Assembly: GCF_012999535.1 (NCBI RefSeq)
Contig: NZ_JABBWV010000002.1
Span: 248,001 to 312,000 of the forward strand
Direction of reading: 5' to 3'
DNA length: 64,000 nt
From: Microbispora sp. H11081
GTDB taxonomy: Bacteria > Actinomycetota > Actinomycetes > Streptosporangiales > Streptosporangiaceae
The translations under genes were made by a program, and so were the position numbers. Under the pieces are notes generated by a model. That model saw only the letters and a program-made list of their open reading frames with translations, made no database searches and was not told the DNA's origin. Positions within the stretch are counted from its first letter, which is position 1, and each line of letters begins with the position of its first letter. Positions 1 to 9,677 of this stretch are shown piece after piece.

Positions 1-186
<186 letters not shown>

Positions 187-323
187 CGATTCGGCCACAA
201 CCCGGCAAAACCACGTGACACGGGAACATCTGGGTGTGTTCCTAATGGTGACCCGAACAATCGGTCCATAAGGTATCAAACGCCGAACACCCAACGTAAC
301 TACACGAACACTGCCCGGCCAGG

Positions 324-351
324 TTACGTACAGCGCCAAGATAGGTAGGGT
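324..351 (+). promoter_or_regulatory. candidate arc promoter
   Basis: TTACGT (324-329) and TAGGGT (346-351) are separated by 16 nt and lie 41 nt before the arc start. They resemble actinobacterial -35 and -10 boxes. The region 187-391 is less GC-rich than the genes around it. Inferred from sequence only. Confidence 0.35.
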
Positions 352-391
352 CTTGAGTAGTCGTTCTCGACGGGGAAGGAGGTGACGGGGC

Positions 392-2155
392 GTGGCAGCT
401 CGCGACGACGCTGAGGCTCGAGCCGCGCAGCGCGAACGGGAGGTCGCCGACCTCACAACACAGGTCTCCTTCCTGCAGGAGGAGATCACCGCGCTGCGCC
501 GGAAGCTGGCCGAGTCTCCCCGGCAGGCCAGGGTCATCGAGGAGCGTCTCCATGAGGCGCAGGCTCAGGTGGCCGCCCTTACTAGCCAGAACGAGCGTGT
601 GGTCGCCACCCTCAAGGAGGCCAGGGACCAGATCGTCGCCCTCAAGGAGGAGGTCGACCGGCTGGCGCAGCCGCCGTCCGGATTCGGCGTCTTCCTCGAA
701 GCACGGGAAGACGGCACGATCGAGGTGTTCACGGGCGGGCGCAAGCTCCGGGTGAACGTCAGTCCGGCGGTGGACGTCGAGTCGCTCAAGCGTGGCCAGG
801 AGGTCATGCTGAACGAGGCGCTCAACGTCGTCGAGGCCCTCGGGTACGAGGACGTCGGCGAGATCGTGATGCTGAAGGAGTTGCTGGAGGACGGCGGGCG
901 CGCCCTCGTCATCTCGCACGCCGACGAGGAGCGGGTCGTCAAGCTGGCCCACTCGCTGCTTGAGCAGCCGTTGCGGGCCGGTGACTCCCTCCTGCTCGAA
1001 CCCCGCTCCAACTACGTCTACGAGCGCATCCCCAAGTCGGAGGTCGAGGAGCTCGTCCTCGAGGAGGTCCCTGACATCTCCTACGAGGAGATCGGCGGTC
1101 TCAGCAGGCAGATCGAGCAGATCAGGGACGCCATCGAGCTGCCCTACCTGCACGCCGACCTGTTCCGCGAGCACAAGCTGCGCCCGCCGAAGGGCGTGCT
1201 GCTGTACGGCCCGCCCGGCTGCGGCAAGACCCTGATCGCGAAGGCCGTCGCCAACTCCCTGGCCAAGCAGGTCGCGGAGAAGACCGGCCAGTCCGGCAAG
1301 AGCTTCTTCCTCAACATCAAGGGCCCCGAGCTTCTCAACAAGTACGTCGGCGAGACCGAGCGGCACATCCGCCTGGTCTTCCAGCGGGCGCGTGAGAAGG
1401 CCTCCGAGGGCACCCCGGTGATCGTGTTCTTCGACGAGATGGACTCGATCTTCCGGACCCGCGGCTCGGGCGTCTCCTCCGACGTCGAGAACACCATCGT
1501 CCCCCAGCTCCTGTCGGAGATCGACGGTGTCGAGGGCCTGGAGAACGTCATCGTCATCGGCGCCTCCAACCGCGAGGACATGATCGACCCGGCGATCCTG
1601 CGGCCCGGCCGCCTGGACGTCAAGATCAAGATCGAGCGGCCGGACGCCGAGGCGGCCAAGGACATCTTCTCGAAGTACATCGTCAACGAACTGCCGCTGC
1701 ACCCGGACGACCTCACCGAGCACGGCGGCAGCCGCGAGGGCACGATCGCCGCGATGATCCAGCGGGTGGTCGAGCGGATGTACGCCGAGAGCGAGGAGAA
1801 CCGCTTCCTCGAGGTGACCTACGCCAACGGCGACAAGGAGGTCCTGTACTTCAAGGACTTCAACTCCGGCGCGATGATCCAGAACATCGTGGACCGCGGC
1901 AAGAAGATGGCCATCAAGGAGTTCCTCGACACCGGGCAGAAGGGCCTGCGGATCTCGCACCTGCTGGCCGCCTGCGTGGACGAGTTCTCCGAGAACGAGG
2001 ACCTGCCCAACACCACCAACCCCGACGACTGGGCCCGCATCTCCGGCAAGAAGGGCGAGCGGATCGTCTACATCCGCACGCTCGTGCAGGGCAAGCAGGG
2101 CACCGAGGCCGGACGGTCGATCGACACGGTCGCCAACACCGGTCAGTACCTGTAG
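392..2155 (+). CDS. arc: Proteasome-associated AAA+ ATPase ARC/Mpa
   Basis: Ring-shaped ATPase that binds pupylated proteins, unfolds them and feeds them into the 20S proteasome. The 587-residue product has an N-terminal coiled coil (about residues 10-90) that in the family binds Pup, then OB-fold segments, then one AAA+ domain. Walker A GPPGCGKT is at 273-280 and Walker B FFDE ends near 349. The protein ends in GQYL, the C-terminal motif that docks the ATPase on the 20S alpha ring. Length fits the family (Mpa is 609 residues in M. tuberculosis). The GTG start at 392 has a near-perfect Shine-Dalgarno, AAGGAGGTGA at 376-385, six bases upstream. It is followed by a strong hairpin, so it is probably monocistronic or the end of a trmI-arc unit. 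Confidence 0.97.
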   Translation: MAARDDAEARAAQREREVADLTTQVSFLQEEITALRRKLAESPRQARVIEERLHEAQAQVAALTSQNERVVATLKEARDQIVALKEEVDRLAQPPSGFGVFLEAREDGTIEVFTGGRKLRVNVSPAVDVESLKRGQEVMLNEALNVVEALGYEDVGEIVMLKELLEDGGRALVISHADEERVVKLAHSLLEQPLRAGDSLLLEPRSNYVYERIPKSEVEELVLEEVPDISYEEIGGLSRQIEQIRDAIELPYLHADLFREHKLRPPKGVLLYGPPGCGKTLIAKAVANSLAKQVAEKTGQSGKSFFLNIKGPELLNKYVGETERHIRLVFQRAREKASEGTPVIVFFDEMDSIFRTRGSGVSSDVENTIVPQLLSEIDGVEGLENVIVIGASNREDMIDPAILRPGRLDVKIKIERPDAEAAKDIFSKYIVNELPLHPDDLTEHGGSREGTIAAMIQRVVERMYAESEENRFLEVTYANGDKEVLYFKDFNSGAMIQNIVDRGKKMAIKEFLDTGQKGLRISHLLAACVDEFSENEDLPNTTNPDDWARISGKKGERIVYIRTLVQGKQGTEAGRSIDTVANTGQYL

Positions 2156-2188
2156 TACCCCCCGGCACCCGCCGGGACCGGTGCCATC

Positions 2189-2222
2189 GAGGAGCGGCGC
2201 GATCCGATTCGCGCCGCTCCTC
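2189..2222 (+). terminator. Hairpin terminator after arc
   Basis: A perfect 13-bp stem (2189-2201 with 2210-2222) and an 8-nt loop lie 34 nt after the arc stop. There is no T tract, which is common for high-GC actinobacterial terminators. Confidence 0.6.
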
Positions 2223-2360
2223 CGGCGTTCCCGGGCTTCTCGCCGGCCGCCGGCGGGGCGGCGGACGTCTCCCGTGGCGGTCGTGATCCGAGGGAACCGG
2301 AGACGGGGGTGATCGCGTCAAAGATGGCGTGATCTTCCTTGGCCGGCGGGGGCGACTTAG

Positions 2361-3614
2361 GTGGGACAGCCCGTGAGACAGGCCGTGAGCCGGCCCGTGA
2401 CCCGGGCAGCGAGCCAGGCGGCGAGCCAGGACGTGCGGCGGAGCGCTCCGGCCGCTGGCGCGGGGAGCCGCCGTCTGGTCGAGCTCGACGTCCTGCGCTT
2501 CGTGGCCGCGTTCGCCGTCATGGCCTTCCACTTCATGGCGGCCAGCAGGTCACTGTGGGACGCGTACCCCACCAAGCTGTTCGAGCCGGTCGCCAGGCTG
2601 ACCACGCTGGGCATCCTCGGCGTGGAGCTGTTCTTCCTCATCAGCGGGTTCGTCATCCTGATGAGCGTCTGGGGGCACACGGTCGGCCAGTTCGCCGTCT
2701 CCCGGGTGGCGCGGCTGTACCCGGCGTACTGGTTCGCCGTGCTGGTGATCTTCATCATGTACCGCTTCAGCGGGGTCGCCGGGTTCGATCCCAAGCTCAG
2801 CGACGGCGAGTACCTGCTCAACATGACCATGCTGCAGGGGGCGTTCGGCGTGGGCCACGCCGGCGGCGTCTTCTGGTCCCTCTGGGTGGAACTGCGGTTC
2901 TACGTCCTCCTGGCGCTGTTCTCCCTCGTGGGGATCACGCTGCGGCGCTGCCTGGTGTTCCTGGCGGCCTGGTCCTGCCTGGCGCTGGTGGCCGAGGTCA
3001 CCCAGAACGAGACGCTCGTCTTCGTCTTCATGCCGCGGCAGGCGCCGTACTTCATGGCCGGGATGGCCTTCTTCCTGATCCACCGCTTCGGGGCGCGGAC
3101 CGGGGCCCTGATCCCATGGGTGATCATCGCCGTGAGCTACGGGATGTCCCTGCACGCCGCCATGGAGCGCGTGGGGGAGCGGGTGCGCCTGGTCGGCATC
3201 GCCCGCTATCCGGCGCCCCCGGAGGCCGTCATCGTCGCGATCACGGTCGTCTACCTCCTGATGGCGGCGGTCGCCCTCGGCTGGCTCAGGTGGGTGCGCT
3301 GGCGCCGCCTGGTCACCCTGGGGGCGCTGACGTATCCGCTCTATCTCCTGCACCAGACGATCTCGGCCGTCGTGATCCCCGCGTACCGGGACGTGGTGCC
3401 TCCGTGGCCGCTCGCCGGCATCACGATGGCGGTCTCGATCGGGATCGCCTACCTCGTCTACCGGCTGGTCGACAGACCCGGTCAGCGATGGCTCCGGGCC
3501 AGGCTGGAGGCCCTGCGCGTCCGCTACCGGAGGCCCCGCGCGCGTGGTGGCGGCCGTGCCGACCGGACCGCTACGAGCATTCCGGTGCAAAGTCCCGAGG
3601 CATCTGTGCCGTAA
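2361..3614 (+). CDS. Membrane acyltransferase, acyltransferase-3 (OafA/YrhL) family
   Basis: Multi-pass membrane protein of 417 residues. After a basic Ala/Gln/Arg-rich leader of about 37 residues comes the family opening LVELDVLRFVAAFAVMAFHF, containing the conserved histidine. Then come ELFFLISGFVI, SRVARLYPAYW and LWVELRFYV. About ten hydrophobic segments follow. These enzymes transfer acyl groups, often acetyl, to extracellular sugars or lipids; the acceptor cannot be told from sequence. It lies between arc and dop, both proteasome genes, but nothing links it to that pathway. The GTG start at 2361 is uncertain because no strong Shine-Dalgarno precedes it. Confidence 0.82.
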   Translation: MGQPVRQAVSRPVTRAASQAASQDVRRSAPAAGAGSRRLVELDVLRFVAAFAVMAFHFMAASRSLWDAYPTKLFEPVARLTTLGILGVELFFLISGFVILMSVWGHTVGQFAVSRVARLYPAYWFAVLVIFIMYRFSGVAGFDPKLSDGEYLLNMTMLQGAFGVGHAGGVFWSLWVELRFYVLLALFSLVGITLRRCLVFLAAWSCLALVAEVTQNETLVFVFMPRQAPYFMAGMAFFLIHRFGARTGALIPWVIIAVSYGMSLHAAMERVGERVRLVGIARYPAPPEAVIVAITVVYLLMAAVALGWLRWVRWRRLVTLGALTYPLYLLHQTISAVVIPAYRDVVPPWPLAGITMAVSIGIAYLVYRLVDRPGQRWLRARLEALRVRYRRPRARGGGRADRTATSIPVQSPEASVP

Positions 3615-3689
3615 CTGTTCGGTAGCAGGGCATAGAGAAAGGGCTAGGCTCGGATACGACTACGACGGCCTGAAGCAGGCGGGGTGCGA

Positions 3690-5207
3690 ATGACGGTTCG
3701 GCGGGTGATGGGCATCGAGACCGAGTACGGCATCGCCGTGCCAGGTCAACCGGGAGCGAACGCGATGGTGACCTCATCACAGGTTGTCAACGCGTACCTG
3801 GCGGCGTCGGCCGCCCGCGCTCGCCGGGCCCGATGGGACTTCGAGGAGGAGAACCCGCTCCGTGACGCCCGGGGGTTCGACCTGGCCCGGGAGGTGGCGG
3901 ACCAGAGTCAGCTCACAGACGAGGACCTCGGGCTCGCCAATGTGATCCTCACCAACGGCGCGCGCCTGTACGTCGACCACGCGCACCCGGAGTACTCGAC
4001 GCCCGAGTGCACCAATCCAAGGGCCGCCGTCATCTGGGACAAGGCGGGCGAGCGGGTGATGTACGACGCCGCGGTGCGGGCGTCCTCCGTCCCCGGCAAC
4101 GCCGGAATCCAGCTCTACAAGAACAACACCGACGCCAAGGGCGCGTCGTACGGCTGCCACGAGAACTACCTCATGCGCCGGGCGACGCCGTTCGCCGACA
4201 TCGTGCGGCACCTGACGCCGTTCTTCGTGTCGCGGCAGGTGGTGTGCGGCGCGGGGAAGGTCGGCATCGGGCAGGACTCGCGCAGCGAGGGCTTCCAGAT
4301 CAGCCAGCGGGCCGACTTCTTCGAGGTCGAGGTCGGGCTGGAGACCACGCTCAAGCGGCCGATCATCAACACCCGCGACGAGCCGCACGCCGACCCGGAG
4401 AAGTACCGGCGGCTGCACGTGATCATCGGCGACGCCAACATGTCGGAAATTTCGACATATTTGAAGCTTGGTACGACGGCCCTGGTGCTGGCGATGATCG
4501 AGGAGGGGTTCCTCACCATCGACCTCACCCCGGAGTCGCCGGTCGCGGCGCTGCGCGCGGTGTCCCACGACCCGACCTGCAAGTACGAGATCGCGCTGCG
4601 CAACGGACGCAAGATGACCGCCGTGCAGCTCCAGATGGAGTATCTGGAGCAGGCGCGCAAGTATGTCGAGGACCGCTTCGGCGCGGGCGTCGACGACCTC
4701 ACCAAGGACGTGCTCAACCGCTGGGAGTCGGTGCTCACCCGGCTGGCCGAGGACCCCATGCAACTGTCCAGGGAGCTCGACTGGGTCGCCAAGCTGGAGA
4801 TCCTGGAGGGCTACCGCACCCGCGACAACCTGCCCTGGAACCACCCCAGGCTGCAACTGGTCGACCTGCAGTACTCCGACATCCGCCCCGACCGCGGCCT
4901 GTACAACCGGCTCGTCGCCAGGGGCAGGATGCAGCGCCTGGTGACCGACGAGGACGTCGACCGCGCGGTCGAGACGCCTCCCACCGACACCCGGGCCTAC
5001 TTCAGGGGCCGGTGCCTGCGGCAGTACAGCGAGTCGGTCGCTGCCGCCTCCTGGGACTCGGTGATCTTCGACATCCCGGGCCGGGAGTCGCTCCAGCGCG
5101 TGCCGACCTTGGAGCCGCTGCGCGGCACCAAGGCGCACGTGGGCGACCTGCTCGACCGCTGCCGCACCGCCGCCGACCTCGTCGCCGCGCTCACCGGCGA
5201 GGGCTGA
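3690..5207 (+). CDS. dop: Pup deamidase/depupylase Dop
   Basis: Converts the C-terminal glutamine of Pup to glutamate and also removes Pup from substrates. The 505-residue product belongs to the carboxylate-amine ligase-like family. It opens with [15 protein letters not shown], where Glu10 and Glu12 correspond to the metal/ATP site, and has the long Dop loop ([15 protein letters not shown], about residues 50-65) that is absent from PafA. Later it has [19 protein letters not shown] and [10 protein letters not shown], both shared with PafA at 16697-18055. The ATG at 3690 was preferred over a GTG six bases earlier because AGGCGGGG lies six bases before it and because homologues begin there. The pup gene in this window encodes a GGQ end, so this enzyme is required. 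Confidence 0.95.
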   Translation: MTVRRVMGIETEYGIAVPGQPGANAMVTSSQVVNAYLAASAARARRARWDFEEENPLRDARGFDLAREVADQSQLTDEDLGLANVILTNGARLYVDHAHPEYSTPECTNPRAAVIWDKAGERVMYDAAVRASSVPGNAGIQLYKNNTDAKGASYGCHENYLMRRATPFADIVRHLTPFFVSRQVVCGAGKVGIGQDSRSEGFQISQRADFFEVEVGLETTLKRPIINTRDEPHADPEKYRRLHVIIGDANMSEISTYLKLGTTALVLAMIEEGFLTIDLTPESPVAALRAVSHDPTCKYEIALRNGRKMTAVQLQMEYLEQARKYVEDRFGAGVDDLTKDVLNRWESVLTRLAEDPMQLSRELDWVAKLEILEGYRTRDNLPWNHPRLQLVDLQYSDIRPDRGLYNRLVARGRMQRLVTDEDVDRAVETPPTDTRAYFRGRCLRQYSESVAAASWDSVIFDIPGRESLQRVPTLEPLRGTKAHVGDLLDRCRTAADLVAALTGEG

Positions 5208-5238
5208 CAGACACCTCCGCGCCGGTGAGCGCGGGGGA

Positions 5239-5724
5239 TCAGTCGTGGTGGGAGATCCGGGGTACGGGGACGCCGCCGGCGCACCGCACCTCGATCTCGA
5301 CCTTGGTCTCGTCGGACTCGAACCGCACCATGGCGTCGTCGTCGGGCCCCGGGTCGACGTCGTCCACCTCGTAGCCCTGACCGGGTGTCCAGGACTGGAG
5401 CCGCGCCAGGCCGCCGTCGCACCGGGCGATCACGCTGCCCGCGGCGGTCGTGATCAGCTTCCGGCCGGTGACGGGCGTGGCGTCCGGCGTCGCGTCCGGT
5501 GTGGCCTGTCCGGGCGACCGCTCCGGGACGGCGCCGGGGCCGGCGGACGGCGCGGCGGGGGTGTCCCTGGCGAGCGCGACGCGGATCTCCTCGGCCGTCA
5601 TGGGCCGCTCGGCGGGTCCGGTGAGCGGGCGGCCGAACAGGCCGAGCACCGCGACGCCCGCCCCGGTGGCGAGCGCGGCGGCCAGCAGCCATCCGGCGAC
5701 GGCGAGGACGAGGCGGGTGCGCAC
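5239..5724 (-). CDS. Membrane-anchored secreted protein of unknown function
   Basis: A 161-residue protein with one N-terminal hydrophobic segment (about residues 5-30), a Pro/Ala/Thr-rich linker (about 45-85) and a C-terminal domain of roughly 75 residues. That domain holds two cysteines (IARCDGG and EVRCAGG) that could form a disulfide outside the cell. I recognise no family. The GTG start is preceded by GGGAGAG. It is divergent from the two-component system at 5819, and the 94-bp gap contains the palindrome at 5749-5764, so it may belong to the same regulon and act as a sensor accessory or target. That link is inference from position. Confidence 0.65.
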   Translation of the reverse strand: MRTRLVLAVAGWLLAAALATGAGVAVLGLFGRPLTGPAERPMTAEEIRVALARDTPAAPSAGPGAVPERSPGQATPDATPDATPVTGRKLITTAAGSVIARCDGGLARLQSWTPGQGYEVDDVDPGPDDDAMVRFESDETKVEIEVRCAGGVPVPRISHHD

Positions 5725-5748
5725 GGGCCCACTCTCCCACCGCGAACG

Positions 5749-5764
5749 CTAAGGGAGTGCTAAG
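5749..5764. promoter_or_regulatory. Candidate response-regulator operator 1
   Basis: CTAAGGGAGTGCTAAG lies in the divergent gap between the gene at 5239-5724 and the response regulator. A copy differing at 3 of 16 positions, CTTAGGGAGCGCTTAG, lies at 7808-7823 before the PepSY gene. A repeated CTAAG/CTTAG half-site with 11-bp periodicity fits an OmpR-family dimer site. Confidence 0.5.
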
Positions 5765-5818
5765 GCTCAGATAACGGAGTTATGCCACGTGAGCGCAGGC
5801 GGCTAACGTAGCGGGCAA

Positions 5819-6499
5819 ATGCCAAGCGTGCTGCTCATCGAAGACGACGCCACGATCCGCGGCTCCCTCACCCGGGGCCTGCGCGAGCGCGGCCACGCCG
5901 TCTCCTCCGCCCCCACCGCCCTTGACGGGCTGCGGTCGGTGGTGGAGGACCGGCCGGATCTCATCGTGCTCGACCTCGGCCTGCCCGACATGGACGGCGC
6001 CGACCTGCTCCGCATGCTCCGGGCGGTGAGCCGGGTGCCGGTCATCGTGGCCACCGCCAGGGACGGGGAGGCCGAGATGGTCCGCCTGCTCGACGCGGGC
6101 GCCGACGACTACGTGGTCAAGCCGTACAGCGCCGCGCAGCTCGACGCCCGCATCCGGGCCGTGCTGCGCCGCGTGGACACCGCCCCCGAGGACACCTCGC
6201 TGACCGTCGGGGCGCTGCGCGTGGACCCGCGGACCAGGGAGGCGACGCTCGACGGCGCCCCGCTGGACCTGACGCCGCGCGAGTTCGACCTGCTGCACCA
6301 CCTGGCGGCCCGGGCCGGGCAGGTGGTCACCAAGCGCGAGCTGCTCACCGAGGTCTGGCAGATCCCCTACGGCGGCACCGACAAGACCGTCGACGTCCAC
6401 CTCTCCTGGCTGCGCCGCAAGCTCGGCGAGACCGCCCAGCAGCCGCGCTACCTCCAGACCGTCAGAGGCGTCGGCGTCCGCCTCACCGCCCCCTCGTGA
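5819..6499 (+). CDS. OmpR/PhoB-family response regulator
   Basis: DNA-binding regulator of 226 residues. The receiver domain has the acidic pair Asp9-Asp10, the phosphoacceptor Asp52 in IVLDLGLPDMDG and the switch lysine Lys101 in VVKPY. The C-terminal winged helix (about 135-225) has LTPREFDLLHHLA and a VDVHLSWLRRKLGE recognition helix. It is followed by its histidine kinase after 55 bp. The candidate operator at 5749-5764 suggests autoregulation, and its copy at 7808-7823 suggests that the PepSY gene is a target. Confidence 0.93.
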   Translation: MPSVLLIEDDATIRGSLTRGLRERGHAVSSAPTALDGLRSVVEDRPDLIVLDLGLPDMDGADLLRMLRAVSRVPVIVATARDGEAEMVRLLDAGADDYVVKPYSAAQLDARIRAVLRRVDTAPEDTSLTVGALRVDPRTREATLDGAPLDLTPREFDLLHHLAARAGQVVTKRELLTEVWQIPYGGTDKTVDVHLSWLRRKLGETAQQPRYLQTVRGVGVRLTAPS

Positions 6500-6554
6500 C
6501 CCCCCGTACGGCCGGCCGGGCGAACCGCGTCCGCGCGGGCCGGGGAGAGCGCGG

Positions 6555-7823
6555 GTGAGGCGCAGGCTCGCGGTCCTCGTCGCGGCGACGACGTCGCTCG
6601 TGCTGGTCTCGCTGCTCGTACCGCTGGCGCTGCTGGTCCGCTCCACGGCGTGGAGCGAGGCCGTCGCCTCGGCCACCAGGACAGCCGAGTCGGTCGCGGT
6701 GGCGGTCGGCGCGGTGGACGAGGACACGCTGCGGCTGACCGCGGAGCAGGCGAGCGCGTCGAGCGGCCGCCCGGTGACGGTCTTCCTCGCGGACGGCCGG
6801 GTGCTCGGAACCGACGCGCCCCGCACGGCCGCGGTGGAGCTCGCGGCGCGGGGCCGCAGCCTGTCGGCGGTCGCGCCGGGTGGACGGGAGATCCTGGTGG
6901 CGGTCGAGGGGGCGCCGGGCGGCGCCGCCGTCGTCCGGGTCTTCCTCGACGAAGGGGACCTGATGGCCGGCGTGCGCAGGACATGGCTCGCGCTATTGAT
7001 CCTCGGGGCCGCCCTGGTCGGGATCGGCATCCTGGTCGCCGACCGGTTCGCCCGCGCGGTCGTCAGGTCCACCACGGCGCTCGCCGAGGTCTCCCACCGC
7101 CTCGCCACGGGCGACCTGACCGCCAGGGCGACGCCGCTCGGCCCGCCCGAGGTGCGTACGGCCGGCCTGGCGCTCAACCACCTGGCGGGACGCATCTCGG
7201 ACCTCCTCGCAGAGGAGCGGGAGGTCGTGGCGGACGTCTCCCACCGGCTGCGGACCCCCCTCACCGGCCTCAGGCTGGAGGCGGAGTCGCTGTCGGACCC
7301 CGAGGAGGCGGCGAGGATCGAGGCCCGCGTCGACGCGCTGGAGCGCGCGGTCACCGCGGTGATCAACGACGTGCGGCGGCGGTCGAAGGAACGGGCCTCG
7401 TGCGACGCGGCCCCGGTCGTGCGCGACAGGGTGGCCTTCTGGTCGGTGCTCGCCGAGGACCAGTCCAGGGCGGTCGCGCTCGACCTGGCCCCCGGCCCGC
7501 TGCCGGTCGGGGTGTCCGCCGAGGACCTCGCCGCCTGCGTCGACGCGCTCCTGGGCAACGTCTTCGCGCACACTCCCGACGGCGGGGCGTTCCGTGTCCG
7601 GCTCGCCGCCGGCGACGGCGGCACGGCCGTGCTCACGGTGTCGGACGCCGGTCCCGGCTTCGGGCCGGGCGGGCCGCCGAGGCGGGGGGAGAGCGGGGCG
7701 GGGTCGACCGGACTCGGCCTCGACATCGCCCGCCGCGCGGCCGAGGAGTCGGGCGGCTCCCTGGCTCTCGGCGAGTCCGATCTGGGCGGCGCGGAGGTAC
7801 GCCTGGTCTTAGGGAGCGCTTAG
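6555..7823 (+). CDS. Sensor histidine kinase with HAMP domain
   Basis: Membrane kinase of 422 residues that should phosphorylate the regulator encoded just upstream. There is one transmembrane helix at about 8-28 and a second at about 145-165, bracketing an extracytoplasmic sensor of about 110 residues. A HAMP linker follows, then the H-box ADVSHRLRTPLTG with His230, an N-box around LLGNVFAHTPDG and a G-box DAGPGFG, then GLGLDIARR. The sensor region has no recognisable domain and few cysteines or histidines, so the signal is unknown. The 3' end overlaps the second operator copy (7808-7823). Confidence 0.92.
   Translation: MRRRLAVLVAATTSLVLVSLLVPLALLVRSTAWSEAVASATRTAESVAVAVGAVDEDTLRLTAEQASASSGRPVTVFLADGRVLGTDAPRTAAVELAARGRSLSAVAPGGREILVAVEGAPGGAAVVRVFLDEGDLMAGVRRTWLALLILGAALVGIGILVADRFARAVVRSTTALAEVSHRLATGDLTARATPLGPPEVRTAGLALNHLAGRISDLLAEEREVVADVSHRLRTPLTGLRLEAESLSDPEEAARIEARVDALERAVTAVINDVRRRSKERASCDAAPVVRDRVAFWSVLAEDQSRAVALDLAPGPLPVGVSAEDLAACVDALLGNVFAHTPDGGAFRVRLAAGDGGTAVLTVSDAGPGFGPGGPPRRGESGAGSTGLGLDIARRAAEESGGSLALGESDLGGAEVRLVLGSA
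7808..7823. promoter_or_regulatory. Candidate response-regulator operator 2
   Basis: CTTAGGGAGCGCTTAG overlaps the last codons of the kinase gene and lies 35 nt before the PepSY gene. It matches 13 of 16 bases of the site at 5749-5764. Position and match suggest that the PepSY gene is controlled by the neighbouring two-component system. Confidence 0.5.
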
Positions 7824-7858
7824 CGCGGCCCTAGCGCGAGCGCTGCGACGGTTGGGCC

Positions 7859-8335
7859 ATGAGAAACTCAACGAAGCTCGCTCTCGCCGCCGCCACGACC
7901 CTCGCCGTCCTGACCGCCGGTGGAGCGGCCGTCGCCGCCGCGTCGGCCGCCGCCCCGGCCGCCCCTTCGGCCACCCCCACCGCCTCTCCCTCCTCCACCT
8001 CCTCCGCTTCGCCGAGCACTCCCGCCTCCGCCTCGGCCTCCACCCCCGTCAGTCAGAGCCAGGCGGTCGCGATCGCCGAGAAGCGGGTGCCCGGCGCCCG
8101 GGTCACCGAGGTGGAGCGCGACTGGGAGCACGGCGAGCGCGTGTGGGAGGTCGAGCTCCTCAAGGACCGCACGGAGTACGACGTGCACGTCTCCGCCGAG
8201 AACGGGAAGATCGTCAAGTTCCGGATCGACGACGACAGCGACGACGACCACGGTGACCACAAGGACCACGGTGACCACGACGACCACGACGACCACCACG
8301 GCAACGGAGACCACGACGACCACGACGACGACTGA
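7859..8335 (+). CDS. Secreted PepSY-domain protein with His/Asp-rich tail
   Basis: A 158-residue exported protein. It has a signal peptide (about 1-30, ending in an Ala-rich stretch), a Ser/Pro/Thr/Ala linker, one PepSY domain (about 65-120: SQAVAIAEKRVPGARVTEVE, then WEVELL and YDVHVSAENGKIVKF) and a tail of about 35 residues made almost only of Asp and His with a few Gly, Asn and Lys. PepSY domains are found in protease inhibitors and in proteins beside envelope-sensing two-component systems. The tail could bind divalent metal ions. It probably acts at the cell surface as a target or modulator of the upstream kinase. The start codon is ATG with a weak ribosome-binding site. Confidence 0.85.
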   Translation: MRNSTKLALAAATTLAVLTAGGAAVAAASAAAPAAPSATPTASPSSTSSASPSTPASASASTPVSQSQAVAIAEKRVPGARVTEVERDWEHGERVWEVELLKDRTEYDVHVSAENGKIVKFRIDDDSDDDHGDHKDHGDHDDHDDHHGNGDHDDHDDD

Positions 8336-8353
8336 CCCGCGGGCGGGCGGGGG

Positions 8354-9403
8354 TCAGGGCGCCGGGGGTCCGTTGCGATGCCGGCGTGGGCGGGTCGTGG
8401 GGGACGGCCAGTGGGGCCAGTCCCCCCGCTGGTCGGCGTCGCGGATGCGCCCGGTCGTGAGCTCCCCTGACGCCCGCGGCGATCCGTGCGCCGGGCCGCG
8501 GGCGTAGGGGTGCTCCCTGCTCTGCCTGGACGTCGTACGGCTCGGCAGCTCGCCGGCCGTACGGCCGGGCGTCGCCGCCGGGATGCCCTGCCGCCGCAGC
8601 ACGTCCACCAGGACCTCCATCGCGTGGTCCACGGTGAGCCGCTCGTCCGGGTCGGGCCGCAGCAGGCCTTCGAGGAGCGGCCGCAGCGGGCCGGCCCGGC
8701 GCGGGGGCTCGGGCCCACGGCCGAGCAGCACGCCGTCGGGCAGCGGGCCCGCGGCCGGGTACGGCGGCCGTCCCTCGACCCCGCGGTAGAGCGTGGCGCC
8801 GAACGACCACAGGTCGGCGGAGGGGGACAGGGAGTTCCCGCGCAGCCGCTCGGGGGCGAGATAGGCGCCGGACCGCGCCACCGGCAGGGTCGACGACCCG
8901 GCCGGATCCCGCTCGAAGGCGGCGATGCCGAAGTCGGTCAGCACCACCCGGTCCTCGGTGAGCGTCACGTTGGCCGGGCGGATGTCCCCGTGGACGACGC
9001 CCAGCGAGTGCGCGTGCCGTACGCCCGACAGGAGCTGGAAACCCACCCAGGCGGCCCAGTGGACCGGAAGCCGCCCGAGGTGCCGCACGGTGTCGGCCAG
9101 TGTGAGGCCCTGCAGGAGCTCGGTCACGATCCAGAGCCGGCCCTTGTCCTCAAGCAGGTCGTGCACCGTGATGACGGCCGGGTGGCTGAGCCGGGCCGCG
9201 GAACGGGCCTCGCGCAGCGCCTGCCGGCGGGCGGCGGCCAGATCGGCCACGTCCACGCGGTAGGGCGGCTGCACCTCCTTGATCGCGACGTCGCGCTTGA
9301 GGCGGAGATCATGGGCGTGCCACATGATCCCTCCGGAGTCACGCCGGAAGGGCGTCAGCAGCTGGTACCGATCCGCCAGCAGTTGCCGTGCGTGCGATGC
9401 CAT
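8354..9403 (-). CDS. Serine/threonine protein kinase (Hanks type)
   Basis: A 349-residue soluble kinase. It begins ADRYQLLTPFRRDSGGIMW, an atypical glycine loop, followed by the ATP-binding lysine in DVAIKEV, the catalytic loop VVHGDIRPANV (HGD instead of HRD) and the DFG motif in LTDFGIAAFE. APERLRG and DLWSFGATLY follow in the C lobe. There is no transmembrane segment or PASTA domain. The C-terminal part (about 270-349) is Pro/Arg/Gly-rich and probably disordered. The ATG at 9403 was chosen because the kinase domain begins ten residues later and GGTGG precedes it. It converges on the PepSY gene and is divergent from pup. Confidence 0.88.
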   Translation of the reverse strand: MASHARQLLADRYQLLTPFRRDSGGIMWHAHDLRLKRDVAIKEVQPPYRVDVADLAAARRQALREARSAARLSHPAVITVHDLLEDKGRLWIVTELLQGLTLADTVRHLGRLPVHWAAWVGFQLLSGVRHAHSLGVVHGDIRPANVTLTEDRVVLTDFGIAAFERDPAGSSTLPVARSGAYLAPERLRGNSLSPSADLWSFGATLYRGVEGRPPYPAAGPLPDGVLLGRGPEPPRRAGPLRPLLEGLLRPDPDERLTVDHAMEVLVDVLRRQGIPAATPGRTAGELPSRTTSRQSREHPYARGPAHGSPRASGELTTGRIRDADQRGDWPHWPSPTTRPRRHRNGPPAP

Positions 9404-9677
9404 CGACCACCCGTGCGTTAGCCCCAGATCCCGTGATCCATCAATTGTCGTCCCGGACACGGCCGTGGCGCGCCGAAAGAGGGCCACGGGGAGGGTGAGC
9501 TCGATAACGATCCGGTCTATCACCGTGCCGATTTCCCGCTGTTTGCCTTGCCTGCGGGCGCCGGGAGGGCCGGCTTCGGGGCACGGCCGAAGATCGCACG
9601 TCCTTTCGCGCGCATTGTCGGTCGGTTCGGGGAAGATATGGGGAGAGGCGTCCCCCCGAGCAGCGGAGGTGTCAGGG

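Noticed and set aside
242..1960. Long minus-strand open frame opposite arc
   Set aside because: Mirrors codon bias of arc (Leu/Val/Asp-rich antisense), no domain, no ribosome-binding site.
8220..8332. GAC/CAC repeats resembling a direct-repeat array
   Set aside because: They are codons of the Asp/His tail, without spacers; not a CRISPR array.
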